A DNA stretch of 64,000 nucleotides from Flaccisagitta enflata (lineage: Eukaryota; Chaetognatha; Sagittoidea; Aphragmophora), in NCBI GenBank assembly GCA_965153355.1, contig OZ231127.1:62868001-62932000 (forward strand), read 5' to 3'. Shown here piece by piece: positions 22,081-32,531 of this stretch. A model generated the notes under the pieces. The model had not been told where the DNA came from and did not search any database. It saw only the letters and a program-made list of their open reading frames with translations. The position numbers and the translations under genes are program-made. Every line of letters begins with the position of its first letter. Within the stretch, counting starts at the first letter, position 1.

Positions 22081-22118
22081 AGATAGAGAGGAGAAATGAG
22101 CGCGAAAAAGAATGGAAA

Positions 22119-22208
22119 CTGACAAACTCTAGGGACAGATGAAAAGAACTGACAAACTCTAGGGACAGATGAAAAGAACTGACAAACTCTAGGGACAGAT
22201 GAAAAGAA
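22119..22208 (+). repeat. 30-bp tandem triplication
   Basis: Three apparently identical units starting AACTGACAAACTCTAGGGAC then AGATGAAAAG. Confidence 0.92.
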
Positions 22209-22480
22209 CGCGCGCTTTTCCGGGAGGTGAATCTAAATTCAAAAGGATCGGCGGCGGCTAGGGGCGGCTAAGGCTAAATTTATGGTAATTTCATTAAAAC
22301 TCGGCATTCTTTTTCTTGCAGCTTCGGCAACACCGAGAAAACCCCATGATGCTCTTTTTACCAACGCATTTTGCAAAACAAATACTCTCTCTCTCTGCCT
22401 CCGCGTCTCAAGGAATATAACGGGGGTAATTGAAAAACAAGTCCATGCGCAAGGGTCGACTATCGGAAGTACCTCTTGCG
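22209..22480. other. Unrecognised open stretch
   Basis: Frames are open on both strands (22282-22557 plus, 22239-22643 minus). The minus frame has protein-like composition (for example ASWGFLGVAEAARKRMPSF) but I do not recognise it and it runs into a HINE. A degraded coding remnant is possible. Confidence 0.25.
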
Positions 22481-22732
22481 TTTTTAGTCGCGTGCTGCGC
22501 GACTCTATAAGCCACTTTTTGGTCGGTCCATTGGTCCGTCGGTTGGTCCGTCTGTAACAAAGTCGTTTTAAAGGCTTTTTATAACGTTTTTTATGCTTCT
22601 GAATAGCAGAGAAGAAACTGTTAAGAGTAATAAGCCATTTCATATGTCTTTTTGAAAAAAATGTTTGTCTGTCTGTTTGCCTGACATTTTTGTAATTGCC
22701 GACGCACGCGACTTAGGTCTAATGACCTTGTT
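22481..22732 (-). mobile_element. HINE-like element, GTCGCG/TCATTAGACC subtype
   Basis: Hairpin AGTCGCGTGCTGCGCGACT, CTCTATAAGCC, GTCGGTCCATTGGTCCGTCG core, and the far end GCACGCGACTTAGGTCTAAT then GACCTTGTT. Same subtype as 41949-42315 and 59781-60315. Confidence 0.8.
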
Positions 22733-22794
22733 ATAATCGTGTGCGACGAGACTCCTTTTAAGTTGCGATGTCTCGGTTGACCAACTGTGCTCCT

Positions 22795-23120
22795 GTATCC
22801 GGCATTGCATCCGGCTTTGCATTTGGTGTGTATCCAGCCTTGCATCCAGTGTGTATCCAGCCTTGCATCGGTTGTCTATCCGGCCTTTCATCAGGCTTGT
22901 ATCCAGCCTTGCATCGGGTGTGTATCCAGCCTTGCATCCAGTGTCTATCCAGCCTTGCATCCGGTGTCTATCCGGCCTTACATCAGGCTTGTATCCAGCC
23001 TTGCATCCGGTGTGTATCTTGCCTTGGCCCTTGCATCCAGCCTTGCATCCGGTTTGTTTTCGGCCTTGCATCTAGCCTTGTATCCAGCCTTGCTTACGGC
23101 GTGTATCCAGCCAGTATCAG
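22795..23120 (+). repeat. 23-bp minisatellite
   Basis: About 13 units of TATCCAGCCTTGCATCCGG plus GTGTG; spacing 23 bp measured at 22831 to 22854. Because 23 is not a multiple of three, the spurious frames cycle through three readings. Confidence 0.93.
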
Positions 23121-23542
23121 TGTCGTGGGATCGTTAAGGGACAAAAATATAATTGGGTAGGAGTCAAGGAGCCGTGAATTGCACAGAAGTCAACGGAATC
23201 GCCAGCATGGTCTTGGACTACGTTATTGACCGACGGACCGACGGACCGACGGCTCGACCGACGACGAATCGATGGACAAACAAACGCAGCATTTGTCGAT
23301 GGTGGCGCCGCGGACCTGTTTCAAGTTACACCGCCAAAAACACATTACTAGAAGTCAATAACTTTACAAATTGAAATTGAAAGGCAAAACAGGAAATAAG
23401 AAACAAGATCCTCGCGCGCGTGAAATGAAAACATGGATAACGTAAATGTGTCAAGAGGTTATTTTCAAGCAGACAAGTAATAAATTAAAGTATCAACTGC
23501 GACCGCAAAACTGTAGTGACGACACATAACAAATGTCAAATA
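23121..23542. other. Gene-free stretch with an orphan GACGGACC core
   Basis: GACCGACGGACCGACGGACC at 23228-23250 looks like a HINE core without ends. No gene. Confidence 0.4.
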
Positions 23543-23762
23543 AACAAGGCCGGATACACGGCTACCCAAGTCGCGTGCGGGTGGGCAGGGGCAGTGATGA
23601 AATTGACCAACCAAGCAGTTGGGCAGTAGCAGTAATCCCAAAACTGCCCGTTAACGCCAAAAAAATTTAGCGTGACGGACTGACCGATGGACCGACCAAC
23701 GGACCGACCGACGGACTGACGTACATAGCGGGTTGTAGAGTCGCGTGCACGCGACTAGAAAA
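23543..23762 (+). mobile_element. HINE-like element, GTCGCG subtype
   Basis: AACAAGGCCGGATACACGGC, partner AAGTCGCGTGCGGGTGGGCA, core ACCGACCAACGGACCGACCG, then the 3' hairpin GTCGCGTGCACGCGAC and TAGAAAA. Full length, about 220 bp. Confidence 0.85.
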
Positions 23763-23887
23763 AACAAAACAAATGCCAAATGATAAGTAGAGATTGTATT
23801 TTTGGAGGACAGGTCGGCGTTTTCAGTATCAATCAACATATATGAGAAAGTCAGGTTATGAAGAAATCACCAGAATTTGGATGCCTT

Positions 23888-24183
<296 letters not shown>

Positions 24184-24324
24184 GAGACAGAGATCTAGAA
24201 AGAGAGCCGGAAGAGTGAGAGTAAAAAAAACTGATGGGGTCTCTTTGCCTTTATCTTCTTCTTGATGACAGCCAACGTTATGACTCGCGAAACAGACGAG
24301 ACAAATTTGTGGGCGGGAAATGAA

Positions 24325-25760
24325 TTGGAGGAGGAGGGAACTGGGAAGGGGGAGTTGGAGGAGGTGGGAACTGGGAAGGGGGAGTTGGGGGAGGTGGGAA
24401 CTGGTAAGGGGAGTTGGAGGCGGTGGGAATTGGAAAGGGTAGTTGTAAGTGGGAACTGAGAAGGGGGAGTTGGAGGAGGTGGGGACTGGGAAGAGGGAGT
24501 AAGAGGAGGTGGGAATTGGAAAGGGGAGTTGTAGGTGGGAACTGGGAAGGGGAAGTTGGACGAGGAGGGAACTGAGAAGGGGGAGTTGGAGGAGGTGGGA
24601 ACTGAGAAGGGGGAGTTGGAGGAGGTGGGAACTGGTAAGGGGAGTTGGAGGCGGTGGGAATTGGAAAGGGTAGTTGTAGGTGGGAACTGAGAAGGGGGAG
24701 TTGGAGGAGGTGGGGACTGGGAAGAGGGAGTAAGAGGAGGTGGGAATTGGAAAGGGGAGTTGTAGGTGGGAACTGGGAAGGGGAAGTTGGACGAGGAGGG
24801 AACTGAGAAGGGGGAGTTGGAGGAGGTGGGAACTGAGAAGGGGGAGTTGGAGGAGGTGGGAACTCGGAAGGGGGAGTTGAAGGAGGTGGGAATTGGGAAG
24901 GGGGAGTTGGAGGAGGTGGGAACTGGTAAGGGGAGTTGGAGGCGGTGGGAATTGGAAAGGGTAGTTGTAGGTGGGAACTAAGAAGGGGGAGTTGGAGGAG
25001 GTGGGGACTGGGAAGAGGGAGTAAGAGGAGGTGGGAATTGGAAAGGGGAGTTGTAGGTGGGAACTGGTAAGGGGGAGTTGGAGGACGTGGGAACTGGTAA
25101 GGGAGTTGGAGGAGGTGGGAACTGGGAAGGGGGAGTTGGAGGAGGTGGGAATTGGAGAGGGGAGTTGTAGGTGGGAACTGGGAAGGGAGAGTTTAAAGAA
25201 GGAGATGGGAAAGGGGAATTGGGGGAGGTGGGAATGGGGGAGGGGGAATTGGAGCAGGAAGGAAATGGGAAAGGGAAATTGGCGGAGTTGGGAATTGAGA
25301 TGGAGGAGTGGGAGGGAGGAAATGAGAAAGGGGAATTGGAAGACGTGGGAACAGGGAAGGGGGAGGTGGAGGAAGCGGGAACTGGGACGGGAGAATTGGA
25401 GGAGATTTGGGAACTGGGAAGGGGGAGTTGGAGGAGGTGGGAGCTGGGAAGGGGGAGTTGGAGGAGGTGGGAACTGGGAAGGGAGAATTGGAGGAGATGG
25501 GAACTGGGAAGGGGGAGTTGAAGGAGGTGGGAGCTGGGAAGGGGGAGTTGGAGGAGCAAAGATTTTAGAAAGGGGAGAATGAGAAAGTGGAGGAGGTTGG
25601 AACTGGGAAATGGGAAAGGGGAATTGGAGGAGGTGGGAACTAGGGTGGGAATAGGAAAGGGGAATTGGAGGAGGTGGGACCTGGGAAGGGGGAGTTGGAG
25701 AAGGAGAAGAGAATTGGGAAAGGGGTTTTGGAAGATGTGGGAACTGGGAAGAGGAAAGTA
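24325..25760 (+). repeat. Large G-rich ~30-bp minisatellite with higher-order repeats
   Basis: Nearly 50 units of GGGAACTGGGAAGGGGGAGT then TGGAGGAGGT, with 24-30-bp variants. Blocks of several units recur: GGTGGGGACTGGGAAGAGGG appears near 24478, 24708 and 24999. One strand is G-rich and could form G-quadruplexes. Confidence 0.93.
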
Positions 25761-25914
25761 GAGCACTATGAATCCTGAGAACCGCCAGGACGTTTTTTGG
25801 ATAACTGTAAGTTTTTCTTCAGTTTGGTACAGTCCTCACGTGCGGGAATCAAGATGCTAACATTAAAAAATATTTCATCGGGCACTTTTTGAAAAAAAAT
25901 CACTTTTTGTGAAA

Positions 25915-26105
25915 ATGTGTTGCATATGCGAAATATGTTGCATATGCGAAGTACACATGTTGCATATGCGACATATGTTGCATATGCGAAATAGAGGTGT
26001 TGCATATGCGAAATATGTTGCATATGCGAAATACAGGTGTTGCATATGCGAAATATACTGCATGTGCAACATGTGTGACATAGGCAACATACAAATATTG
26101 CATTT
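25915..26105 (+). repeat. ~18-24-bp TTGCATATGCG array, left
   Basis: About nine units such as TGTTGCATATGCGAAATA. GCATATGC is a palindrome, and the array is an inverted counterpart of 30655-30930. Confidence 0.88.
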
Positions 26106-26504
26106 GCTTCAAAGTCACATGTTAATCAAAACCATCAAAGTTGATTTTACCAATGACAAAAACAAACATACTAAATAATTTAGAAAATTGAGATGTATAA
26201 GATTGTTGAAGTTGAAGTTGAAGTTTTCTACATCTCAACGTCTCATTTTGCCTTTATCTCCTCAACGAATTGAGCAAGAGACCTTGGATTGGTCCCCTCT
26301 TAAAGGTTTTAAAAACATTCTAAGAGAAATTTTCTTCCAAAGTTGGTGTGATGGCATTTTTAAAGAACAGATAACCTAAAAAGATGAAATAGAGCCAATC
26401 GATTATCGAATTTGGACGTCGTTATAATTGAGAACATGAAACATGAAATTCGGCGAAGTAGAAATGTGTAGAATCCCTTCCCCCAACCCAATCATGGAAA
26501 AAAC
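26106..26504. other. gene-free stretch
   Basis: An open frame of 63 codons at 26188 is unrecognised. AT-rich. Confidence 0.4.
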
Positions 26505-26547
26505 GCAATTTCATGTACAGATTTGGACGGATTTGTAAATGCTATAT

Positions 26548-27576
26548 TTGGGTGCTTCACATAGCAAAAGTTGGTTATTTCTTTTCACCCTCTTTACCTA
26601 ATATGGAGTGGTGAATTATAAGACCCTTATCATTTTTCATTTATCAAAAATTGTTCATCTTCAGTAGATCTCGTCTGGAACTTTACAGAATAACAGGAAG
26701 CAAAAAGCATTTGTAGAAGAACAAATGAAGCCAGGAGTGATATTTTCAAACAGACTAATAAGGGGATGCTTTATTGCCCATGATAGCTGGTTGCCATGGA
26801 AACACATTACCATGTATTCTCGCTAAAGAATCAATATTTTGAGAAATTTTTTGAGGGAACATTGCTTAAATCAAATTTGCTAAACTTTTCACAGTATGTT
26901 GATAAGAATGTCCTTTCGTTTAAGCGGTTGCTAGGGGTTGTCACACATGGATATATACTGTCGCTTTAAATAAGAATGGCAAATTTTATCTTAAGCAATG
27001 TTCCCTAAAAAAATCTCTCAAGAAATGTGATCTTTAAATACAATGTGTTCCATGGCATTCAATATCATGAGAATAACGTCATTTTGTTGATGCTGTGATC
27101 TAATGTCGCTCCTTACGCTCATTCGTCTTTCTACATTAGCACTGATAATCTGGAGCAGAGAAAGATCTACTGTTATTTATAGTAAATTGTTTTTTTGAGG
27201 ACCTAGAAATTTTTAATGCAGTAGGATAAAATATTATGCTGACATTCTTTACAGATTAACTTTTACCAATTTCTACTCTTCAAAAATATTGATCTGCCTC
27301 TTCACATAACTCTTTCATAGCTTATGATCTGATACTTTAATTTATTTTTATAAACATTATGATTTTTTGAAATGAACTATTGCCCTATCGGTACCAAAAC
27401 TATACAGGATTTTGCTGAATTCTGGGAAATCTGTGGAAACTTTAAGGCTAAAACAAAAATGGTAGATGAAGGAATTTTGAGAAAAGGAAAATGGTTATCT
27501 TCATGATTTCTGTTTTTTCATATTTTCCCAGTAGGGAGAGAGGATACTCCTAACTTTTGCTATGTGAAGCACCCAA
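26548..27576. mobile_element. Mutator-like non-autonomous element, copy 2 (1029 bp)
   Basis: TIR start TTGGGTGCTTCACATAGCAA, shared with copy 1 at 1111-1616. Flanked by a perfect 9-bp direct repeat ATGCTATAT (26539-26547 and 27577-27585). The uninterrupted target is present in inverted orientation near 29925-29970 (GTGACATATAGCATTTAC), which serves as an empty site. No transposase. Confidence 0.88.
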
Positions 27577-27840
27577 ATGCTATATGTCACTTTCCAAGGT
27601 ACCCCCTCCTACAGCCCAAACGGATCATCATAAAGACCCACTGAAATTTGGCATGAACAACATGTAAGGGCAAATCGTGGGGCTACCGGGCAGTACGATA
27701 GGGTGCCCAAAAACCACTGATATGGGGCAAAAATGTCCAAACACTTTTTTCGATTTTTTCCCTTTTTTCGACTTAGCTGCTTAGCTGTCTTAGGTACCAG
27801 AAAAACTCATTACCTATAACCTAACTTACTCAATGTAATC
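27577..27840. repeat. Inner inverted arm, left
   Basis: Pairs with 29690-29935: CCCAAACGGATCATCATAAA, GAAATTTGGCATG and GGTACCAGAA recur as complements. AT-rich with no gene. Confidence 0.6.
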
Positions 27841-28003
27841 ACGATTTATGCACTCTAGAAGGAGCAATGTCAAAGCCGAGACTCACGAAGAATTTTGCGC
27901 TCTGCCAATTTGACGATCTTGTTTAAGCCATCGGCAAAAGCTTTATCTTAAACAGGGTTTGGAAATGGGGGAAAAAGTCGTAACCTAGAAACGAAAACCT
28001 AGA

Positions 28004-28506
28004 CAGTCAGTCCCAATTCCGCATTCATCCATATGCTCGTATCTCAACATATTTCGGCAAACCAAAACTTTTTCCATCTGGGCATATTTCGATATATCGA
28101 AATATGGCTCACAAAAGTTTCATTTTTTCAATTGAGTCTTTTGTAAGATCAGAATCAATTCCATGTAGCTGTTTGTCTTGTTTACGGTCTTCAATGATTT
28201 TGGCACCTAACTTGTAGAAGAAATTGATTTATGAACGCTGCATCGTTCAATCACATCATTAGATTTTGTTCATCCTTCTTTCTTTTTAATCTTACCGATT
28301 ATTTAAGAGTTGGGTATATAAAGCCAAAGGAATAGGATCAAAGCTTGATAATCGCTGAAGTACTTCCTTTTGAGTGACCGAACTAAAAGCGAAAGATGAA
28401 AGTCATATTTCGATATATCGAAATATGCCCAGATAAAGCAAGTTGCGTTATCTCGTAATATGATGAGATATGGTCATATGGATGAATGCGGAATTGGGAC
28501 TGACTG
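28004..28506. mobile_element. CAGTC-type MITE (503 bp)
   Basis: TIRs start CAGTCAGTCCCAATTCCGCA, about 30 bp perfect and about 50 bp imperfect in total. The 4-bp flanks are TAGA on both sides (28000-28003, 28507-28510). Internally CATATTTCGATATATCGAAA occurs near both ends. No coding capacity. The superfamily is not assigned. Confidence 0.82.
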
Positions 28507-28516
28507 TAGAAGCGAG

Positions 28517-28545
28517 GAAACAGGCTGGATACACGGCCAATTAAT
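28517..28545 (+). mobile_element. HINE 5' end fragment
   Basis: AACAGGCTGGATACACGGCC matches the HINE 5' end; the sequence then passes into ACAGGGTGTATCAAG, a CAGGGTGT-type terminus. Confidence 0.5.
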
Positions 28546-28796
28546 ACAGGGTGTATCAAGTGAGTTGTAACATAAAGAATCGACATATCTTTGCTTCTAG
28601 AAACTCAAATCAAATTCTGAAAAAAGATCTAAAAAGATCTTTGTCTGCTGTTGTTTCATACCAAACCTGGAGGTGTAGGATATGATAGATGTGAAATACG
28701 TCTGTCGACGCTTGTCTGCAATGAATGCGTGATTCGGGGAAACGTGTATCGTCAAAAAAGCGCGGTAAAAACCATCCAAAACACTTGTTATTCCGC

Positions 28797-29224
28797 TTTT
28801 GGGCAGCGGCCCCGAAGAGGTCGATGACCTCTGCTTTCACACATATGGGGAATTTTCTCCTTCTCCTTCTCTTTCTTCTTCTTCTCTGTCCCCCTCCCCC
28901 TCAAATTACAGTCTCAAGGCCCAAATCCTAGTCTTGACGCCTAAATAGTAAATACTAGCCTGAAGGCCCAGATCCTAGCCTGGAGGCCCATATCCCAGCC
29001 TTGATGCCCAAATCTCAGCCTCGAAGTCCAAATCTCAGCCCAGAGGCCAGATCACAGGAGGAGGAGGAGGAGGAGGAGGAGAAGGAGAAAATTCCTCATA
29101 TGTGTGAAAGCATAGGTCATCGACCCCTTGGGGGCCGCTGCCCTGCTCACCCTTCAACTTTAAGCACAACCTACTTGGGGAGGGCACGGGTACCGCCGAC
29201 CATCTGACGCTTTTGCGACTATTT
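28797..29224 (+). mobile_element. Foldback element F2
   Basis: Left GGGCAGCGGCCCCGAAGAGG then TCGATGACCT; internal 20-bp units AGGCCCAAATCCTAGCCT; a GGA/GAG purine tract; right AGGTCATCGACCCC, GGGGGCCGCTGCCC; tail with a GCCCTGC...GGAGGGC stem, GGGTACCGCCGACCATCTGA and CGCTTTTGCGACTATT. Confidence 0.82.
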
Positions 29225-29690
29225 TACTATCTTCACAAATAAAATCTTTCCACCTCAAAACAAGCCTTTATTTTGAAAATGTGCTGCTCCAAGACAAACA
29301 AAGCTACTGACCCCAGATTGGTCCCATTTCTATGAGTTTGAACAACTCTTTCAAATGGGACCAATCTGGTTGTCATACCTTTATTTGTTTAGGAGCAGCA
29401 CTCTTTCAAAGTTGATTGTAGTTGTCAGGTGGAAAGATTTTTTTTGTGAAGATAGTATTTGTGCTCACAAACCAATTTACAAACAGATGGACGAATGGAC
29501 GGAAAAGCATCTTATAGATTATAGACTTTAATAGTTGCGTAGAAATAGTATTTTCTGAAGAAATGAAGCTAATGCACTGTTTCTGGAAAAAGCTGATGAG
29601 TTTTGGACTAGCTTTCTTTAACACGTGATTTTCAGGAGTTAAAATACGTCGAAAACCTGGAAAAACTGGAAAAATGACTTATCAAGTTTG
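29225..29690. other. gene-free stretch with a local inverted repeat
   Basis: GACCCCAGATTGGTCCCATT (29310) is answered by AATGGGACCAATCTGG (29356), and AGATTTTTTTTGTGAAGATA (29434) answers TATCTTCACAAATAAAATCT (29228). A small foldback element about 29228-29455 is plausible. Confidence 0.5.
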
Positions 29691-29975
29691 ATATAGTATT
29701 ATATTGCATTCAAATGATAAATACCAAAGTAATGCTTTATTCTGGTACTAAAGACACTAGAACAAGTAACCAAGTCGAAAAAATGAAAAAAAAAATCAAA
29801 AAATTTTTTTGACATTTTGCCCACATATCGCGGCTTTGGGGCAACTTATCAAAAATCGCCATGCCAAATTTCAGGTCTTTATGATGATCCGTTTGGGCTG
29901 TAGGGGGGGGGGACCTCGGAAAGTGACATATAGCATTTACAAATCCGTCCGAATCTGTAATGCGAAAGTAGCAGA
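29691..29975. repeat. Inner inverted arm, right (contains the empty site)
   Basis: Reverse complement of 27577-27840 plus 26510-26547, without the Mutator-like insertion. A G10 tract replaces CCCCCTCC. Confidence 0.6.
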
Positions 29976-30112
29976 GGGCAAAAATAAACGATAAAAAGCC
30001 CTCTATAAATGCCGGGAACTGTATTCAACAACGGCGCGGAGCACACTGGCACCATGCATACGGTGGGATTCAGCGACGCGAAATCGCGCATAAGACTTTC
30101 ATCTTTCATGGG

Positions 30113-30470
30113 GAGATATTTATTAGGGTGACTGAAAATATAGTAAAACTAGAATCTCGTCTTCCTCGTGGGAGAAATGTGACCATTTCTATCATGGATG
30201 ATGACTCTAAAATCTGGTGACGATCTGATAAAGTTAACTCATGACCGCCACCCCTATCGTATCCCATAGAAAATACATAGGAAGGATTTTGGTCAAGTTC
30301 CCTATCTGTTTTAATGGGAAAGTGGGTGGGGTGGCGGTCATGAGTAAACTTTATCTGATCCTCACCAGATTTTAGAGTCATTATCTATGAAGGAAATGGT
30401 CACATTTCTCTCGCAAGGGGGACGAGATTCGAGTTTAATCATATTTTCAGTCAGTATGATATTTACCCCC
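30113..30470. mobile_element. Foldback MITE (~360 bp)
   Basis: Arms of about 140 bp (30113-30255 and 30325-30470): ATGACTCTAAAATCTGGTGA faces CACCAGATTTTAGAGTCAT, and CATGACCGCCACCCC faces GGGGTGGCGGTCATGAG. Spacer about 70 bp. No coding capacity. Confidence 0.7.
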
Positions 30471-30479
30471 CCCCTTCTT

Positions 30480-30486
<7 letters not shown>

Positions 30487-30566
<80 letters not shown>
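30487..30566. repeat. (CT)n microsatellite
   Basis: Pure CT. Confidence 0.97.
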
Positions 30567-30567
<1 letters not shown>

Positions 30568-30654
30568 GTCATCGTTTATCCATTTGCGTCGGCAACGTTT
30601 TCGAACTCCGGAAATGCTGACAACGTGGATGATCATGTGTGGCAACAGCCTCTC

Positions 30655-30930
30655 TCTGCTTTGTGTTGCATGTGCAAATTACAAGTTGTTTTTGATAATC
30701 GTACCTTGCATACTCTATATATTGCATAAGCGTGACAATTATGTTGCAAAAGCGACATATCTCGCATATGCAACATCTGTAGTTCGCATATGCAGTATAT
30801 TTCGCATAGGCAACACCTGTATTTCGCATATGCGACATATTTCGCGCATGCAACAGCACCTGTATTTCGCATAGGCAACATATGTCGCATATGCACATGT
30901 GCTCGCATATACAAAGCATATTTCACATAT
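30655..30930 (-). repeat. ~18-24-bp GCATATGC array, right
   Basis: Units such as TTTCGCATATGCGACATA and TTTCGCATAGGCAACACCTG; inverted counterpart of 25915-26105. Confidence 0.86.
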
Positions 30931-32029
30931 GGCATTTTACAAGAAGATTTTTCATAGTGCTGATAAATAATACTAATAGCTGACATGATTAGGTACCAGT
31001 GGACTGTGTGAAACCTAAAGAGAAGCTCAGTTATCAAAAATCATCCTAGCGGTTCCCAGTTCATGGCGAATGTGCATGGTAAGTGATGGTTGGGCCCGTA
31101 AAAGGGCCCGTAAAACATGAAATCACTTTTTTATTCATTTAACGCGTCTAAAAATGCTTGGATTCTGCAGAAATTTCAAATGGAACCTTCTCATTTACAA
31201 CCTAACAAGCTTCCTGCAGTTTTGTGGCCACTTTTGAACAGCTTCATGTTGATTATGCTAAAAAAAAATTCATTAAAACCAATTTTGAGTTTTCTACATA
31301 GAAACACACTATTTCAAAGTCCTAGATCCATTTTTTTTGAAAATGGTTAGTCATGCATCTTGGGAGATCCAAGAAAAAATTTCAGCAGATATTTCCAAAA
31401 AATGGCCGAGTTATTACGGTTCAAAATGACCTGGTAAATAAAAGCATTTACAATTTTGTAACTTCTGGGCTATAGTGCTGAAAAATCATACTAAAAGTAC
31501 CTGGAAAATAGACATATTATAAAGAAAATGCATGGGGAATCCATTACTGGTGGTTTGGGGGCTCTATAAGGGGGCCCCTGGACCTCCCCCAAAAAATAAA
31601 AATGACCTATTTTGGCTTTTTTTTGTAAAAATTTCTTGTATAAAGAGACCCAATCCTTCCAAATTTTTTTTGGGCTATACTTCTTGATGTAAGAGACTGA
31701 TGGAAAGAGAATCATGATGGTAGGTGATGGTTGGGATACCTAAAAAGGCCCAAAAAGGGCCCGTAAAACATAAGTATATAATTTTTTTATTCATTGCGCG
31801 TCCGAAAATGCTTAGATTCCTAAAAAATTTGAAATGTAAATTCTCATTTCATGTAAATAGCTTCCTGCAAAATTTTTTGGTCACTTTTGAACAACTTCGT
31901 GGTAAAAGTGTGCTCAAACAAAAGTCGGCCCAAAAAAGGCCCCTAAAACCATTACTCTTGGGTCTGATATAGTAGGTTACAACTATGCAGACACAAGGTG
32001 ATCTCATAACAGGGGAGGATAAAAATGGA

Positions 32030-32145
32030 GAAGAGGGCAGTGAGAGAGAGAGAGGGAGAGAGGGAGGGAGAAGAGGAAGAAAGAAGAAGAAGAGAAAAGT
32101 GAAAGAAGAGAGAAGGAGGGGAGGTAGTGGGGAGTAGGAGACTGG
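32030..32145. repeat. Purine-rich GA/GGA tract
   Basis: Centre of foldback unit 1; corresponds to the CT tract at 35357-35402 in unit 2 on the other strand. Confidence 0.75.
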
Positions 32146-32319
32146 TGATGGCAGTAAAGAAAATTCGGGCACAAACAAAAGTCTTGGCAATAAATCTGTT
32201 TCTGTCGTTTATTGTTGGTTGATGAAAAGACGACTCGCCTAAAACGTTGAAAACGGGAAGTTGATAGTGAAGTGCACCCAACTGTATAACTTGGTCTTTC
32301 CATCCGTCAGTCCATCAAT

Positions 32320-32531
32320 AGCGACATAAGCGACTTGATATAATGTGAAATGACTCAAAATGACTTACAATGACTTACAATAACTTAGAATGACTTAGAA
32401 TGATTAAAAATGGCCTAAAATGACTAAGAATAATTAAAAATATTAAAAAGAATAATGTTTGACCAACGGACTGACGGATGGACAGAGGGACAGACAAAGC
32501 GGGTTGTAGAGTCGCGTGCACGCAACTAAGA
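32320..32531 (+). mobile_element. HINE-like element, 3' part
   Basis: AATGACTTACAATGACTTAC array, CAACGGACTGACGGATGGAC core, AAAGCGGGTTGTAGAGTCGC and the hairpin end GTCGCGTGCACGCAACTAAG. Embedded in the middle of foldback unit 1; the 5' end is missing. Confidence 0.65.

Larger units (their letters stand above)
25880..30965. mobile_element. Nested ~5.1-kb inverted structure with GCATATGC terminal arrays
   Basis: The outer arms (25880-26105 and 30655-30965) are reverse complements in outline: an AAAAATC...TGAAAATG stretch, then 18-24-bp repeats with TTGCATATGCG. Inner arms (about 26505-27840, once the insertion is removed, and 29690-29975) are also inverted: GACGGATTTGTAAATGCTAT, CCCAAACGGATCATCATAAA and GGTACCAGAA recur. 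Whether this is one element or several nested ones cannot be settled by eye. Confidence 0.5.
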
